Assembly (NCBI GenBank): GCA_016708345.1
Contig: JADJFX010000040.1
Location: 35,855 to 99,854 of the forward strand
Direction of reading: 5' to 3'
DNA length: 64,000 nucleotides
From: Candidatus Rhodoferax bjergmarkensis
GTDB lineage: Bacteria > Pseudomonadota > Gammaproteobacteria > Burkholderiales > Burkholderiaceae_C
The position numbers and the translations under genes were made by a program. Within the stretch, counting starts at the first letter, position 1, and the number at the start of each line of letters is the position of its first letter. Under the pieces are notes generated by a model. The model was not told the origin of the DNA. It saw only the letters and a list, made by a program, of their open reading frames with translations, and searched no databases. Shown piece after piece: positions 11,327 to 23,041 of the stretch.

Positions 11327-12410
11327 TCACGGCAACAAATGCCGAGCCGCATAAAAGTCGCGCCAGTGATCACCCTGGCGTTTGGCGGCTTTGTTTTCGA
11401 TGTAGCGGCGTATCTTTTTCATGTCGTCGGGGTTGTCTTTGGCGGCAGCGCCCGCCAGGCTTCCACAATGTCCGAGGCTGGCCCGTGTCACCGCGCAAGT
11501 AGTGGCCGCGCAGCGCCACGCTGTAGCCCACGCTCACGGCTTCGGCCGTGCTGACCACGGTGGACAGGCGCTCGCTGGCAGCACCTTCGCGGTCCACGCC
11601 CTGGCGCAGTTCGCGGAAAGTGGTGACCAGTACCTCCAGCACCTCGGCGGCGGGCTGGATTTTCAGGCCGTCGTTGGCCAGCAAACGGGCTACCTCGCTT
11701 TGCACCAGCGCCAGTTCCTGGTCGTAGTCGGCAATGGGGAATACGGTTTCAAACGAGAACCGGCGTTTCAGCGCGGCGGACATTTCGTTCACACCCCGGT
11801 CACGCGTGTTGGCGGTGGCGATCAGGTTAAAACCCGGTGCGGCAAACACCGCGTTGTCACCAGGCAGCTCAGGCACCATCAGCAGCCGTTCGGACAGTAT
11901 CGACAGCAGTCCGTCCTGCACTTCAGCCGGGCAGCGGGTGATTTCTTCAAACCGCACAATGTGACCGCCCTGCATGGCGCGGTACAGGGCTGAGGGCACC
12001 AGGGCGCGGGGGCTGGGGCCTTCGGCCAGCAGCAGTGCGTAGTTCCAACCGTATTTGATCTGGTCTTCGGTGGTGGCGGCGCTGCCCTGAATGGTCAGCA
12101 GACTGGAGCCACAAATGGACGCCGCCAACAACTCCGACAGCAAACTTTTGGCCGTGCCCGGCTCACCGACCAGCAGCAAGGCGCGGTTGGACGCCAGCGT
12201 GACCATGGCACGCTCTATCAGGCTGGGCGCGCAAACTATTTTGGCGCGTAAGTCTTTGTCGCCAATGATGAAACGGCGCACCGCCTTCATCGACAGTTGC
12301 CACCCCGGCGGTTTGGGATCACGGTCAGACTTTTTAAGCCGCGCCAGTTCGTCGGCATACAAGTGCTCGGCGGGCGGGCGCTGCTGGCGGGTGGTAGGTG
12401 CTGGGGTCAT
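11327..12410 (-). CDS. MoxR-type AAA+ ATPase (YehL-like)
   Basis: AAA+ ATPase of the MoxR class. Walker A reads GEPGTAKS near residue 82. The Walker B region reads VRFEEITR, with Glu where Asp is usual. Sensor 1 is in IATANTRD, followed by NEMSAALKRRF. The open frame stays in register to about 11490. The natural C-terminus (AAKDNPDD, then HWRDFYAARHLLP) is in another frame and stops at 11327. Such ATPases remodel partner complexes together with vWA proteins. Its ATG overlaps the stop of the upstream DUF4132 gene (ATGA), so it belongs to the same operon. Confident family call; target unknown. Confidence 0.87.
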
Positions 12411-15288
12411 GGTGCAGACATGATTTGGTAAGGGTTGAGCAGGCTCAGGTCCCGCAGGACTTCGCTGATAAAAATGGGGTCCAGGCTGTCAAAACTGGTG
12501 CGCTGGGGTGCTGTGCCTTCGCCATGGCGCAGCAGCCATAGCTCGCCCATATCCTGGCGTGGCTCCATCTGGCCGCCGCCTACAAAAATACCGGGTGAGA
12601 TGCTGATGCTGACCTCCAGGCCGTCTTTACTTCTGCGGCTGTAATCGCAAATCATGCCACCGTCTTGCGGGCTGCCGCGCTCCCAACCCCAGGGCTGCAG
12701 GCTCATGATCGCGCCGGAGGCCACGGACTGGCCCTCGAAACGTTTGAGAACCTGCTGCTTCTGTTCATCCGGCGTCAGCGCATAGGTCTCCCGGCCCAGT
12801 TGTTTAAAGGGGTTTGCAAAATTTCATAGTCGGCAAACACCTGTGAAAACTGGGTGAGCATGTCGGGGCTCAGTTCCAGCAGATGGGGAACGCCCAGCAC
12901 GGCATCGTCGGGCAGTTCGACCCGTTCATCGCTGCTGTTGGCCAAGGTCCAATCTTCGGCGATGCGCAGCGCCTGCACCAGTTGATCGCCCTCATACCGC
13001 CCCCACACCAGCCGTACAGACATGTAACGCATCAGCGGGTGGTCGATAAAGAAACGTTGGAACTCGGCCAGCGGCCAGCGCCGGGCGCTCACCATGGCCC
13101 GCTCCATGCGGGTGATTTGCAGGCTGGCCAACGTGCGGGCGTCTTTGCGTAGCAGTTTTAACCGGTCAGCCGTGGCCTTGGCCAGCGCCGCGTCGTCACT
13201 TTTATTCGGTTTGGGCAGGTCTTTGAGGCGTGCGCCCTTGGCGTCCAGCACCACGGGTTTGAGTTCTTCGTCAAAAGCCAGGACAAATTGGCGCGGGCCA
13301 AAGTCCAGCATCAAAGCGCCCTCCTCGTCCAGGCCCAGCGCGGGCACCAGCCGGTCGGCTAGTTCTTCCAGGCTCAAACCCCGTGTGTCGGCGGCGCTCT
13401 GAATCATTACGCCAGCGCGCTCCTGCAAAATTTTGTGTTTGCTTTTGGCCGCAATCACACTGAGCAGCATCAGCGCCACGTCACTGCCGATTTGTTTGAG
13501 CATGTGCATGGCCTCGGTGGCGCGGGCACGCAGGGCGTAGTTGGCGGCCCAATCGTTGATGCGGGTAAACAGCCGGCGGGCGGTGTCGTCATCGCCCAGC
13601 AAACCTAGGCAGCCAAACGCCCAGCGGTATTTGCCGGGCCGCCCGGCCGCGTCCCAGGCTTCATAAATGTCCCACGCAAACTCGGCCAGGCTGGCACGGG
13701 TGCAGCTTTGTTTCACGATGTCGATGCCCGCATACGGCACCCCCGGCTGCTCCAGCGCCAGCATGCGGCCAATGTGCTCCAGCGCCTGCAGTGGCAACGC
13801 GCCGCCGCTGTTCAACTCGGGGCGGCGGAAAGACGCGGCTACAAAAAAGTCGGGCAGCTCCGGCATCACACCGGGCAGCAGAAAAATAGGGTCGGTGGTC
13901 AGCAATGCCTCCAGCGCATTGGGCATAGCACCGCCGTAAATGCTGGCTACTTCCCGCGCCAGGTCAGCATGGCCTTTGTCGGCCAACCAGGTGATCGCGT
14001 GGCGTGCATCGTCGCGCACGGGGTCGTATTCAGCGGTTTCACGGGCAAAGGCCTGTGGCAGCGCCTTGAATAGTACGGTGCGCGGGAAACGCGCAATCCA
14101 GCGCCCCGAACTTTCCTTGTGCAGCCTGACGTTGCGCAAGCCGTGCAGCATGTGATTGACCAGGCCGGGGCTGTCCACCATGGACGCTAACCAAGGTGCC
14201 TTGCCGTCATGGGTGGTCAAAAAAGCCACTGCGCCAGGAAACGCAGCGGTGCCGTATTTGGCGAGTAGTGCGGGTATCACGCGGTTCGCAGTCCAGTCAC
14301 GGCTGCTGGCACTGGGGTAGTGGTTCCACAAGGCAAGCTGGGCCGGTTCAGGCGAACGCAGGATGTCGTCAAAGTCAACCCGGAAGGCCTGCGTATCTAT
14401 ATCCCAGGGCTGCAGGGGCTCACCCGCCAGCAAACGCTGTGCACCTGCGGGTGTGAGGCCCAGGGTTTTGGGAAAACCCCAGGCGTCGTTTTCGGGTACG
14501 CGCCAGTCGCTGGGCATGTATTTGGAGGCCTGCTCCTGGCTGCTTTGGTGCCACACCACAGCCTGCGGCCAGACCAGCGCCTCGGGTGTGGACAGCACAG
14601 GTACATCAAAAGCCGGCAACTCGCCCGGCCTGTCCGCGCGCAACCAGGGCGGGTCCCGCAAGAGCGGTGGCAGGTTTTCTGGCGGGGCAACTTCCTTGTG
14701 CAGCGCAGCCCACAGCGTCTCAAAGCGTTTACGGGTGGAGGACTCCAGCGCGGCGAGTGCGTCCGGTAGGGCATCAGGTTGTTGCAGGGCTAAGCGAATC
14801 GTCCAGCCCTCAGCGGCACGGTTGCGCACCGCCAGACTATGTTCCATGGCGGCCTTGAGCACAGCAGCCGGGAACTGCACCGCTAGCTTTTCAAGCGCTG
14901 TGCGTACCTTGGGCGAGCCCATAAATGTCAATAGCATGGCTGGCATTTGCGGTGTGTGCAGACGGACGAGCACATCCAGCAACATATTCAGTGCGACCTT
15001 GTCGTCTCTAGTGATGGCACGCGCGAGCAGCGGCGACATTGCCTCCAGCGCACCATCCTCATCCAAGTGTATTTGCAGCAATAAATTAGGAAACTCTTCT
15101 TTCCGCCCGCTCCAGGAGGCCAGTATCCGGTCGGAATGCTGGCTGACATGGTTCGCAACCCCGGCTGCGGGCTGAAAGCGTTCTTTCAACAGAAGCGCCG
15201 CCGAAAGCTGCTTGCGCCATTCGGGTTTCCACTGAAAACCACCGGTGAACACGGTGATGGCTGCTGTTGTATGTTCTTTTTGCATCAT
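12407..15288 (-). CDS. DUF4132 protein, copy C (MolR/YehI-like), frameshifted
   Basis: Third of three tandem DUF4132 paralogues, about 960 codons. The N-terminal two thirds look like helical repeats; the C-terminal DUF4132 region holds LGLLGDDDTARRL, ELADRLVPALGLD, LDFGPRQF and VFADYEIL, all shared with the two upstream copies. One frameshift near 12790 moves the last roughly 120 codons (RGSPQDGGM, ISEVLRDLSLL) to another frame. It has no WGR domain. It begins at MMQKEHTTAAITVF and, like copy A after its WGR domain, soon reaches a GGFQWK-EW block, so the pair look like full-length repeats of each other. Function unknown. E. coli YehI, once linked to molybdate regulation as molR, is the nearest named relative I can cite. 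Confidence 0.82.
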
Positions 15289-15387
15289 GGGTTAATCGAA
15301 AATTTGCTATATTTTTGATAGCTGCTCACGGATTCCGCTATTGCGCCAGCAGCCAAATAGACTCGAAAGACAATGGCGTTCCCTACA

Positions 15388-17763
15388 TTAGTTTTTCGCC
15401 GAGGCCAGCAACTCCAAGTCGCGCAAAAACTCGCTGACCAGAATCACATCCAGGCTGCCAAAGTTCAGGGACGCGTTCGGGTTGTACCGATTGCGTTCGC
15501 TCAAAGTGACGGTGGGCAGCTTTTGCCGGGGTTCGTGGGTGGGATCGCCCATGATGGTGCCTGGGGTCAGTTGCACAGTGACCTGGTGTTCCTCACCCAG
15601 CAATTTGCGGTACTCACCCAGCCAGCCGCCGCCATGTTCAACACTCTCCCACCCCTTGTTGGCCAGGCCCATCACGCTGGCGGTGTTCAGCACGCGGCTG
15701 GCAAACCGGGTCAGCACATTGCTCTGCTGTTCCTCCGGTGTCAGCGCATAGGTCTCGCGGCCCAGTTGTTTAAAGGGTTGCAAAATTTCATAGTCCGCAA
15801 AAATCTGGCCAAACTCGGCCACGGTCTCGGTGGGCATCTCAAGCCGGTGCGACAGGCCAACAAAAACATCGTGCGGCAAGGCATAAAGGTTGTCGTCGGC
15901 ATCAGCCAGCGTCCAGTCTTCGGCAATGCGGAAGTTTTGTTGCAAGCTGCCGTCGGGCTGGTCGGTGTCATAAACACCCCAGACCAGGCAGGCGGCCAAA
16001 TGACGCATGACCGGGTGGCCCAGCAGCAGCGTATTGAAGTCCGCAGCGGTCCAGCGGCGGCGCAGCACCATGGCCGACTCCAGCCTCAACAGTTGTAGGC
16101 TGGCGATGGTTTTGGCATCTTTTTTGATCTTTTTAAACCGGTCGGTCGCCTCGGTGGCCAGGGTGCTGTTGTCACTCTGATTGGGTTTTGGCAGGTCTTT
16201 GAGGCGCACACCCTCTGCGTTTTTGACGATGGGTTTCAGTGTTTCGTCAAACGCTATGGTGAATTGGCGTGGCCCAAAGTCCAGCACCAGCGCGCTGGCT
16301 TCGTCCAGCCCCAGGCGCGGCACCAGCCGGTCGGCCAGCTCCTCGGTGGTGAAACCGCGCGCCTCGGCCAAATCGTGGATCTTTTCGCGGGCCTTTTGCT
16401 GCAGAGGTTTGTATTTGATCTTGGCGGCAATGCCGTTCAGGTGCATGAGCGCTACGTCGGAGCCAATGGCAACCAGCATGTCCAGCCCGGTCACCGCGCG
16501 GGCGGTGGCCGACTGGCCCGGCCACTCGCGCACCAGCGGTGCCAGGCGGCGCGCGGTTTCGTCGTCGCCCAGCAGGCCCAGCGCGGTGAATGCCCAGTTG
16601 TAGCTGGCCGGTGTGCCAGAATGCAGCCAGACTTGGAACAAGTCCCAGGCAAAAGCCGCCAGGCTGGCACGGGTGCAAGTCTGGCGCACGATTTCTAGCC
16701 CGGCATAGGGAGCGTCGAGCTTGCTGATGGCCAGCATCAGGCCGATGTGCTCCACCGCTTCCGGTGGCAGGGGCTGGCCGTTCAGCAGCTCGGGCCGGTG
16801 GAAGGCGGCGGCGTTAAAAAAATCAGGCAGTTTCGGCATGCGGCCCGGCAAGACCAGCAGCGGGTCGGCACTGAGCAGCGCCTGCAGGGCATCGACCATG
16901 CCCTGGCCGTAGGTGGCGGCCACTTCGCGGGCCTGGGCGTCGCATCCGTTGGCAACCAGCCAGCGCAGGCCGTACCTGGCGTTGTCACGCGCCTGGCTGT
17001 GGCTGGCCTGAAAAGCCAGCGGCAGCGCGCCTTGAACAGCACCGTGCGCGGGTAGGCCAGTATCCATTTCTGGGCAACGGTTTTGAGGGTTTTGCTATTG
17101 CGCAGGGTGTGCAAAAAGGGCTCAACCAGCTGCGGACTGTCAACCTTGGCGGTGTTGTAGTAGCCAGAGGCAGGCAGGGTCTGGAACAAGCGAACCAAAC
17201 CGAGAATGGCTGCAACCCCGTAGTCGCCAAACTGCTTGCGGATCACATCGCCGCTCACGCGCCAGCTCAGCCAACCGGTGGCCGGAAAGCTGTTCCATAG
17301 CGCCAGCCGTGCGGACTCGGGCACCAGCAGTGCCAGTTCCATGTCTGCATGGCAGGGCTCCATCACGTCGCCGGGCAGCAGGCCTTGCCCTTGCAGCAGG
17401 CGCTGAATACCAGCGGCAGTCAGATTGAGCTTGTGCAAACGCGGTTGCCTTGGCAGGGTCGTGGCTTGCGGTCTTTGTACAGCCTGAATTGGCCAGTTCC
17501 ACTTGGTCCAAACCCAGCCGCTCTTCGGTGGGGATGGGGGCAACATCGAGCACCGGCAGCGGATTCTGGCGTTTTTGGCCAGCCAGGGCGGGGTTTAGCA
17601 ACAGGGGCAGCGCAGCCGATAGAGCCTGTGTGGCATCGGCTGCGGTGCGGGTGTCGGAAGTGCTTGTCGCCAGGTTGTTGTCTGTCAGGTGCCATGCGTG
17701 TGATTTTCTTGTTTGCTGCAAAGTTGATGGCTTACGCAGCACAGTGATTGCGCAAACAGCCAA
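15388..17763 (-). CDS. DUF4132 protein, copy B (N-terminally short), frameshifted
   Basis: Second DUF4132 paralogue, about 790 codons in three frames (17763 to about 17470, about 17470-17040, about 17040-15388). It carries the same C-terminal blocks as its neighbours: LGLLGDDETARRL, ELADRLVPRLGLD, LDFGPRQFTI, FADYEIL, and ends VSEFLRDLELLASAKN. Compared with copies A and C it lacks roughly 200 residues of the N-terminal helical-repeat part, including the GGFQWK-EW block. It is therefore either a shortened paralogue or truncated by the recombination that made the array. The start near 17763 is uncertain because the first residues match nothing. It lies 23 bases downstream of copy A. Confidence 0.72.
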
Positions 17764-17786
17764 AAAGGCTTAATACTGCCAGGAGT

Positions 17787-20700
17787 TCAATCTTTCACCA
17801 CAGCCAGCAGTTCCAGGTCGCGCAAGACCTCACTCACCCCAATAGGGTGGAGCCTGGCAAAGGGCAAGAAGCCGGTTTGGTCATAGGTACCGCGTTGTCG
17901 CAGGGTCACTGCGGGCAGCCTTTGTTTGGGCTCATACGACATGTCGCCCACAATGGTGCCGGGGTCCAGTTGCAAGGACACCTCCAGATCAGTGCCCACC
18001 GTTCTGCTGAACTCACCCACCCAGCCGCCGTCTTGCGCCTGCCCGCGCTCCCAACCCCGGTTGACCAAGCCCATGACGCTGCCGGTGGCCACCTGTTTGT
18101 CTTTAAAGCGGGTCAAGACGCTCAGGCCCTGCTCTTCGGGGGCGAGGCTGTAGGTCTCCCGTCCCAGTTGTTTGAAGGGCTGCAGGATTTCATAGTCGGC
18201 AAATAGCTGGCCCCAGGCGTCCAGGCTTTGCGGGGGCATTTCCAGAACGTGGGAAATGCCGATGCTGCAGCCCTCGGTCTGCTCGGGCAGCGCATATAAG
18301 GTGTCCTGCGCGTCCGCCAAACTCCAGTCTTCTGCCACTCGGAAGTTGCAGACCAATTGCTCACCCGCATAAACACCCCAGACCAGGCGGGAGGCCAAAT
18401 GGCGCATGAGAGGGTGTTCGATAAAAAACAGGCTGAAATCCGCCACCGGCCAGCGCCGGCGCGCCACCATGGCCATTTCAAGCCGATTGACCTGCTGGCT
18501 GGCAATGGCTTTGGCGTCTTTTTTGATCTGTTTGTAGCTGGTGGTGGCCAGCTCGGTCAATGCAGTGTCGTCAGTTTTGAGGGGTTTGGGCAGGTCTTTG
18601 AGGCGTGCACCCTGCGCATCTTTGACCAGCGGTTTCAGGGCTTCGTCAAAACCCACAAAAAACTGGCGTGGGCCAAAGTCCAGCACCAGGGTGCCGGAGT
18701 CGTCCAGCCCCAGGTCGGGCACCAGCCGGTCGGCCAGCTCGTCGGCGGTAAAACCACGCGCCTGGGCCACCAGATTGATTTTTTCTTTGGCACGCTCTTG
18801 CAGCGCCTTGAACTTGACTTTGCCTGCAATCGCGTTGAGGTGCATCAGCGCCACATCGGTGCCAATGGCGGCCAGCAGGTCCAGCCCGGTCACGGCGCGT
18901 GCATGGGCCGACTCGCCCGGCCACTGGCGGATGCGCGGTGCCAGGCGGCGTGCGGTCTCATCGTCGCCCAGCAAACCCAAAGCGGTAAACGCCCAGCTCT
19001 CTTTGGACGGCGACCCGGCAGTGGTCCAGGCGTCAAACAACTGCCAGGCAAATTCGGCCAGACTTGCGGGTGTGCAACTGTCCTTGACGATCTGCAATCC
19101 CGGATACGGCGCGTCCATCGAACTGATGGTCAGCATGCTGGCAATGTGGGCCACCGCCTGCGGGGGCAGGGTCAGGCCCTTGGACACGCCACCGAGCAGC
19201 TCGGGGCGGCGCAGGGCCGCTGGCACCAAAAAATCAGGCAGCTTGGGCATCTTGCCGGGCAAAACTAGCAGCGGGTCAGCGCTGAGCAAAGCCTCCAGCG
19301 CTGCGGGCATGGCTGCGCCGTAGGTCTGCGCGACCTCCCGCGCCAGCGCCTCAAAACCCTGGCTGCTGAGCCAGCGTATGCCAGCGCGTGCGTTGTCGCG
19401 GATGGCGCTGTGGTTGGGGTGAAACGCTGCGGGCAAGGCTTTGAACAACACCGTGCGGGCGTGGGTGCGCACCCAAGCCTGGGCCGGGCCCCTGTTTTTT
19501 CAGGTTGCTGGCGATATGCAACACAGCATCGACCAGCTGTGGGCTGTCAAATTTTTCGATCAGGGAAAGACCTTTGTCGGGCGAAAACTGCAGGTAGGCC
19601 AACACACCTGGCAAGGCGGCCAGGCCATGGTCGGCCAGCACAAGCCGAATCGCACCGGTATTGCCGTCCCACAGATACCATTGGTTTGCGGGATAACTGT
19701 TCCATACGGCCAGGCGGTGTTTTTCGGGTACTACCAGCAGCAGGTCCGGCGACTGGCAGCTGTGCGAGCGGGTCGCCACATCACCGGGCAGCAGCCACTG
19801 CCCAGCGAGCAAACGCTGCAAACCCGCGGCATTGATGGCCAGATCATCGGGAAAACCCTGGGTAAACGCCCGTTGACGAAGATAGGCCCGGACTTCGTAC
19901 TTTCTGGCCTGGGCCAACTCCGCATCCGTCCACACCATGACTTCGGGCGTGGGCAACGTGGCGACTTCAAAACTGGGGAGCGCCTGCTGGCGTTGCTTGC
20001 CCAGCCAGGGCGGGTTGCGCAGCACCTCAGGCAGGCTGGCCTGCGGCGCATCGTCACGCTGCAAAGCGGCCAGCCGGGCTTCAAAACGGCTGCGTACAGC
20101 GGGCTCCAGCGCGGCCAAGGCACTGTTCAAAGCATCCGGCTCGCGCAGGGCCAGGCGCACCGTCCAGCCCTCTACCGCGCTGCTGCGGCTGCTGGCGCTA
20201 TAGTCAATGGCGGTTTTGAGCACGGCGGCCGGAAACTGCGGGTGCCAGTTTGTCCAAAGCACCGCGGATTTCCTTGTTTTCAATACCACTGACGAGCAGG
20301 GGAATGAGTGCCGGAATATGCATGCGGTGAGCAATTCAAGCGCCTCCAGCGTGGCGTCTTTGCTGCCTGTGGATTGCGACAGCGCACAGGCTAGCGCCTC
20401 AAAACAGGCCTCACCATGCAAATGAATCTGCAAATACAGTGCCGGGCGCAGCCAGCCAATGGCAAAACGCTGTCTTTGGATGTAGGCTAAAAAGCTGGAC
20501 GCAGGCAGTACACAATCCAGCAGATAGGGCGACCGTTCAATGGGCTGGGTGTCAATACACTCCACAGCCCATTGGCCAAGGTGCGCAAACAAATGGGCGC
20601 AGACCCGCTTTTTTTCAAAACTTTGCGCACGCAACACCTGCGCAGTCTGCAACGCCCGGGCGTAGTCCGCGTCGCTGGCACATGCAATGGCCTGGCGCAA

Positions 20701-21532
20701 AACGTCCAGCAGATCCGACATGTCACTGCGCCGGACCTGTGCTGGCTCCCACAGCGTAAGCGCCGCCTCCAGCGCAAACGGCAGGCCATGCAAACCAATA
20801 CACACCTTGGTCACCCAGCGCAGATAGTGGTGTTGCCAGCCGCTGCAAAAAGCCTGGGCCATGAGTTCAAGCCAATATTCAAGATCTGGCTGATTCAGTG
20901 CTTCTAGCGTGACCCGCCGCCGGGACTCGGCCTCGTCCCAGGCGCCCCAGGAACGCCCCGCTGCATTGGCGATCTCAGTCAGGCTTCGTAACTGCCAGCG
21001 GCTACCACTGGACAACCGACCATAGTTGTCCAGCCAGCCCCTGCAAGGGCTCCATGGGCGGCGCATGGATGCCACGCACCACCGGCAGGGCATCAAACCA
21101 TTCCTTCTTCCACTGAAACCCGCCGCTGGGCCAGGTGATGGCGGAGGCAGATGCATAGTGTGCGGGAGCAGCGGAGTTTGCAGGCACAGCAGGCATTGCA
21201 GGTACCGCCAACTCTCCTGAACGAGCGCCGCAGGGGCGGCTTGCGGTGCAGCTGCCGGTGAGGGTTTTGGTTCTGACGCTGGCTCTGGTTTCCGGCGTGG
21301 AGGGGCTTGGTGTGGCGGCCGCCGAGGTGCCGACCAGCGTGTAACCTTTGCCGGTTTTCTCCTTGATGAGCTTGTCCCGCTCCTTGATGGCGGCAGCTGC
21401 ATCGCCCAGACTTTTGGTCTTGCTCTGCCCCGCCGTGCCTATGCGGCCAAACCCCACGGTGAGGTCCGCGCCAGACACCTCCACCTCCCAAAATTTGCTG
21501 GATACGCCCTCAACCACCTCATATCGCTGCAC
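17787..21532 (-). CDS. WGR-domain DUF4132 protein, copy A, frameshifted
   Basis: First gene of the operon, about 1249 codons. A WGR domain occupies residues about 1-65 (RYEVVEG, KFWEVEV, then GFGRIGTAGQ and AIKERDKLIKEK). A Pro/Ala-rich linker follows, then a helical-repeat body and the DUF4132 region (LGLLGDDETARRL, ELADRLVPDLGLD, LDFGPRQFFV), ending in GVSEVLRDLELLAVVKD. I choose GTG at 21532 because GGAGG (21542-21546) lies nine bases upstream and WGR proteins begin with such a RYE/RFE block. The open frame extends to 21613 but the extra residues match nothing. Frameshifts occur near 21010 and 19480. WGR domains are best known from PARP-type proteins, where they bind nucleic acid ends; here the role is unknown. 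The 21533-21729 interval probably holds the operon promoter, though I see no clear boxes. Confidence 0.8.
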
Positions 21533-21729
21533 AGGTACGGTCCTCCAATAGAGTGGATCAGAGTGTTTGAGGCTCCAATTTTGCCGAACCCACTCAGAAG
21601 AGAAGACAAGCATTTCGACCCAACGCGGGCAAGTATCTCACCTTGAAGCCGCTCTCAATCTGAGGCCAATATTCTCAGTCCGGGTTCGCATACAAAAGCG
21701 GCTTAGGGTGTTGGATTTATGCCGCCAAC

Positions 21730-22737
21730 CTATTGCAAAACCAAGCCCAGCCGGGCCCAGCGAATATTGGCTTGGTCGCTTGAAAACCAGACTTGGCGTG
21801 CCCGTCCCAGAATGTCTTGTAGCGGCACAGTGCCAAATCTCCGGGAATCGACACTCACACCACGGTTGTCGCCCATCACAAAGACCTGGCCATCAGGCAC
21901 ACGCAAATTTAGTTCCTCAGCTGGTTTGACTGCTGCTCGATTCAAGGGAGGCAGCCTTGATTCAGATTGTGCAGGCTCTACAGCATTTCCCTGACGCACT
22001 TGCCAGTTGCGACCATCGATTTGTTCGTTATAAATGCCTGCAGCTGCGCCATCGTGCAAGCTTTGCAACGGCTGTCCATTGACTCTAAATTGCTGGTTCC
22101 GGTATTCCACCAGATCACCTGGCAGTGCAATAACGCGCTTGATATAGCGAACACTGCGGTCATTTGGATAGGCAAAGATGGCGATATCACCGCGGTGCAC
22201 ACCTTGCCGGCAGCCCGGGCAGTTGTAGCGCTTATCTGCAAAGATGTAGTCACCCTGCATGACGCTGGGCTCCATGCTGTGGAAGGGAATGCGAAACGGT
22301 TCAACCTGGTGTTCACGTACATACTTGGTCAGCAGTGGCAGAGCGACCAAATCACAAAGAACAAATAGCAGCGCGTAGACGCCACTGACCTGCCAGGAGT
22401 GTGCACGATACTCCTGCTTGGTACGCGCTGCGTGCCAAGCTTGCCACATGCCGTAGATCCAAATTCCTATTGTCATGAGCAGGCCAACCGCCAGTGCCGG
22501 CACCATCCAGCCGTCAGGAAGATAAAGGGCCACTAGCACGAGTCCAGGAACTGACAGCAGGGCGAAGGTCAGAAAAAGCCAGATTGCGCGGTTGAGTTCG
22601 CCGTTATAGAACTGGCCCAAGCCCGGCAACACGAGTGAAGCTAGCATCGCGAACCAAGGCTTACGCGGAGCGTTGGGAATCGACTCAATTTGTGAAATAT
22701 GCGAGTTGCGGGCAGGTTGAGGATTAATGTTGATCAT
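21730..22737 (-). CDS. lepB: Signal peptidase I with N-terminal membrane module
   Basis: Type I signal peptidase (family S26), intact, 335 residues. The catalytic serine is in FHSMEPSVMQGDYIF and the general-base lysine in RYIKRVIALPGD. The C-terminal box GDNRGVSVDSR is present. Before the peptidase, residues about 25-115 form two to four membrane spans containing LVLPGLGQFYNGE, a motif typical of TM2/DUF5683-type membrane proteins. That extra module is unusual for a housekeeping LepB, so this is probably a second, specialised signal peptidase. I start at ATG 22737 because AAAGGAATT precedes it; the longer frame to 22824 overlaps the upstream gene. It lies 49 bases downstream of the sigma/partner pair and is likely in their operon. 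Confidence 0.88.
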   Translation of the reverse strand: MININPQPARNSHISQIESIPNAPRKPWFAMLASLVLPGLGQFYNGELNRAIWLFLTFALLSVPGLVLVALYLPDGWMVPALAVGLLMTIGIWIYGMWQAWHAARTKQEYRAHSWQVSGVYALLFVLCDLVALPLLTKYVREHQVEPFRIPFHSMEPSVMQGDYIFADKRYNCPGCRQGVHRGDIAIFAYPNDRSVRYIKRVIALPGDLVEYRNQQFRVNGQPLQSLHDGAAAGIYNEQIDGRNWQVRQGNAVEPAQSESRLPPLNRAAVKPAEELNLRVPDGQVFVMGDNRGVSVDSRRFGTVPLQDILGRARQVWFSSDQANIRWARLGLVLQ

Positions 22738-22786
22738 GGTTAATTCCTTTCGATACAAGTTCTTTGCCTTCAAAGGGGTGGCAGTA

Positions 22787-23041
22787 TCAAAGCGCTGATG
22801 AGGCAAGCCACACGCCGAACACAAAACTCACAACCTGGCTCAAGCCAAGCAATCCAGCGCCGATCATTCCTATGCGCACCGCAATCTTGTGAAGTGCATG
22901 TTCAGGTTGTCTGGTGTATCGTGGCTGGCTCTGTTCGAACGGCATGGGTAAAGGCTTAATGCCTTGCATCACCCGGTAGGTGAAGTCTGTAGGCGATCGA
23001 AGCAGGTCCTGGCCCAGCAAGGTGTCAAGGTCGTCATTCAT
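22787..23041 (-). CDS. Small membrane protein, probable anti-sigma partner
   Basis: Predicted 84-residue protein starting at ATG 23041, with CAGGAGA just upstream. One membrane span lies at residues about 57-80 (GMIGAGLLGLSQVVSFVFGVWL); the N-terminal half is soluble and charged. Size, single span and position directly after an ECF sigma gene suggest an anti-sigma factor or sensor partner (inference); no zinc-binding HxxxCxxC motif is seen. As sequenced it is fused in frame to the sigma factor. The natural gene pair probably overlaps at ATGAATGA (see findings). No named family recognised. Confidence 0.6.
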   Translation of the reverse strand: MNDDLDTLLGQDLLRSPTDFTYRVMQGIKPLPMPFEQSQPRYTRQPEHALHKIAVRIGMIGAGLLGLSQVVSFVFGVWLASSAL

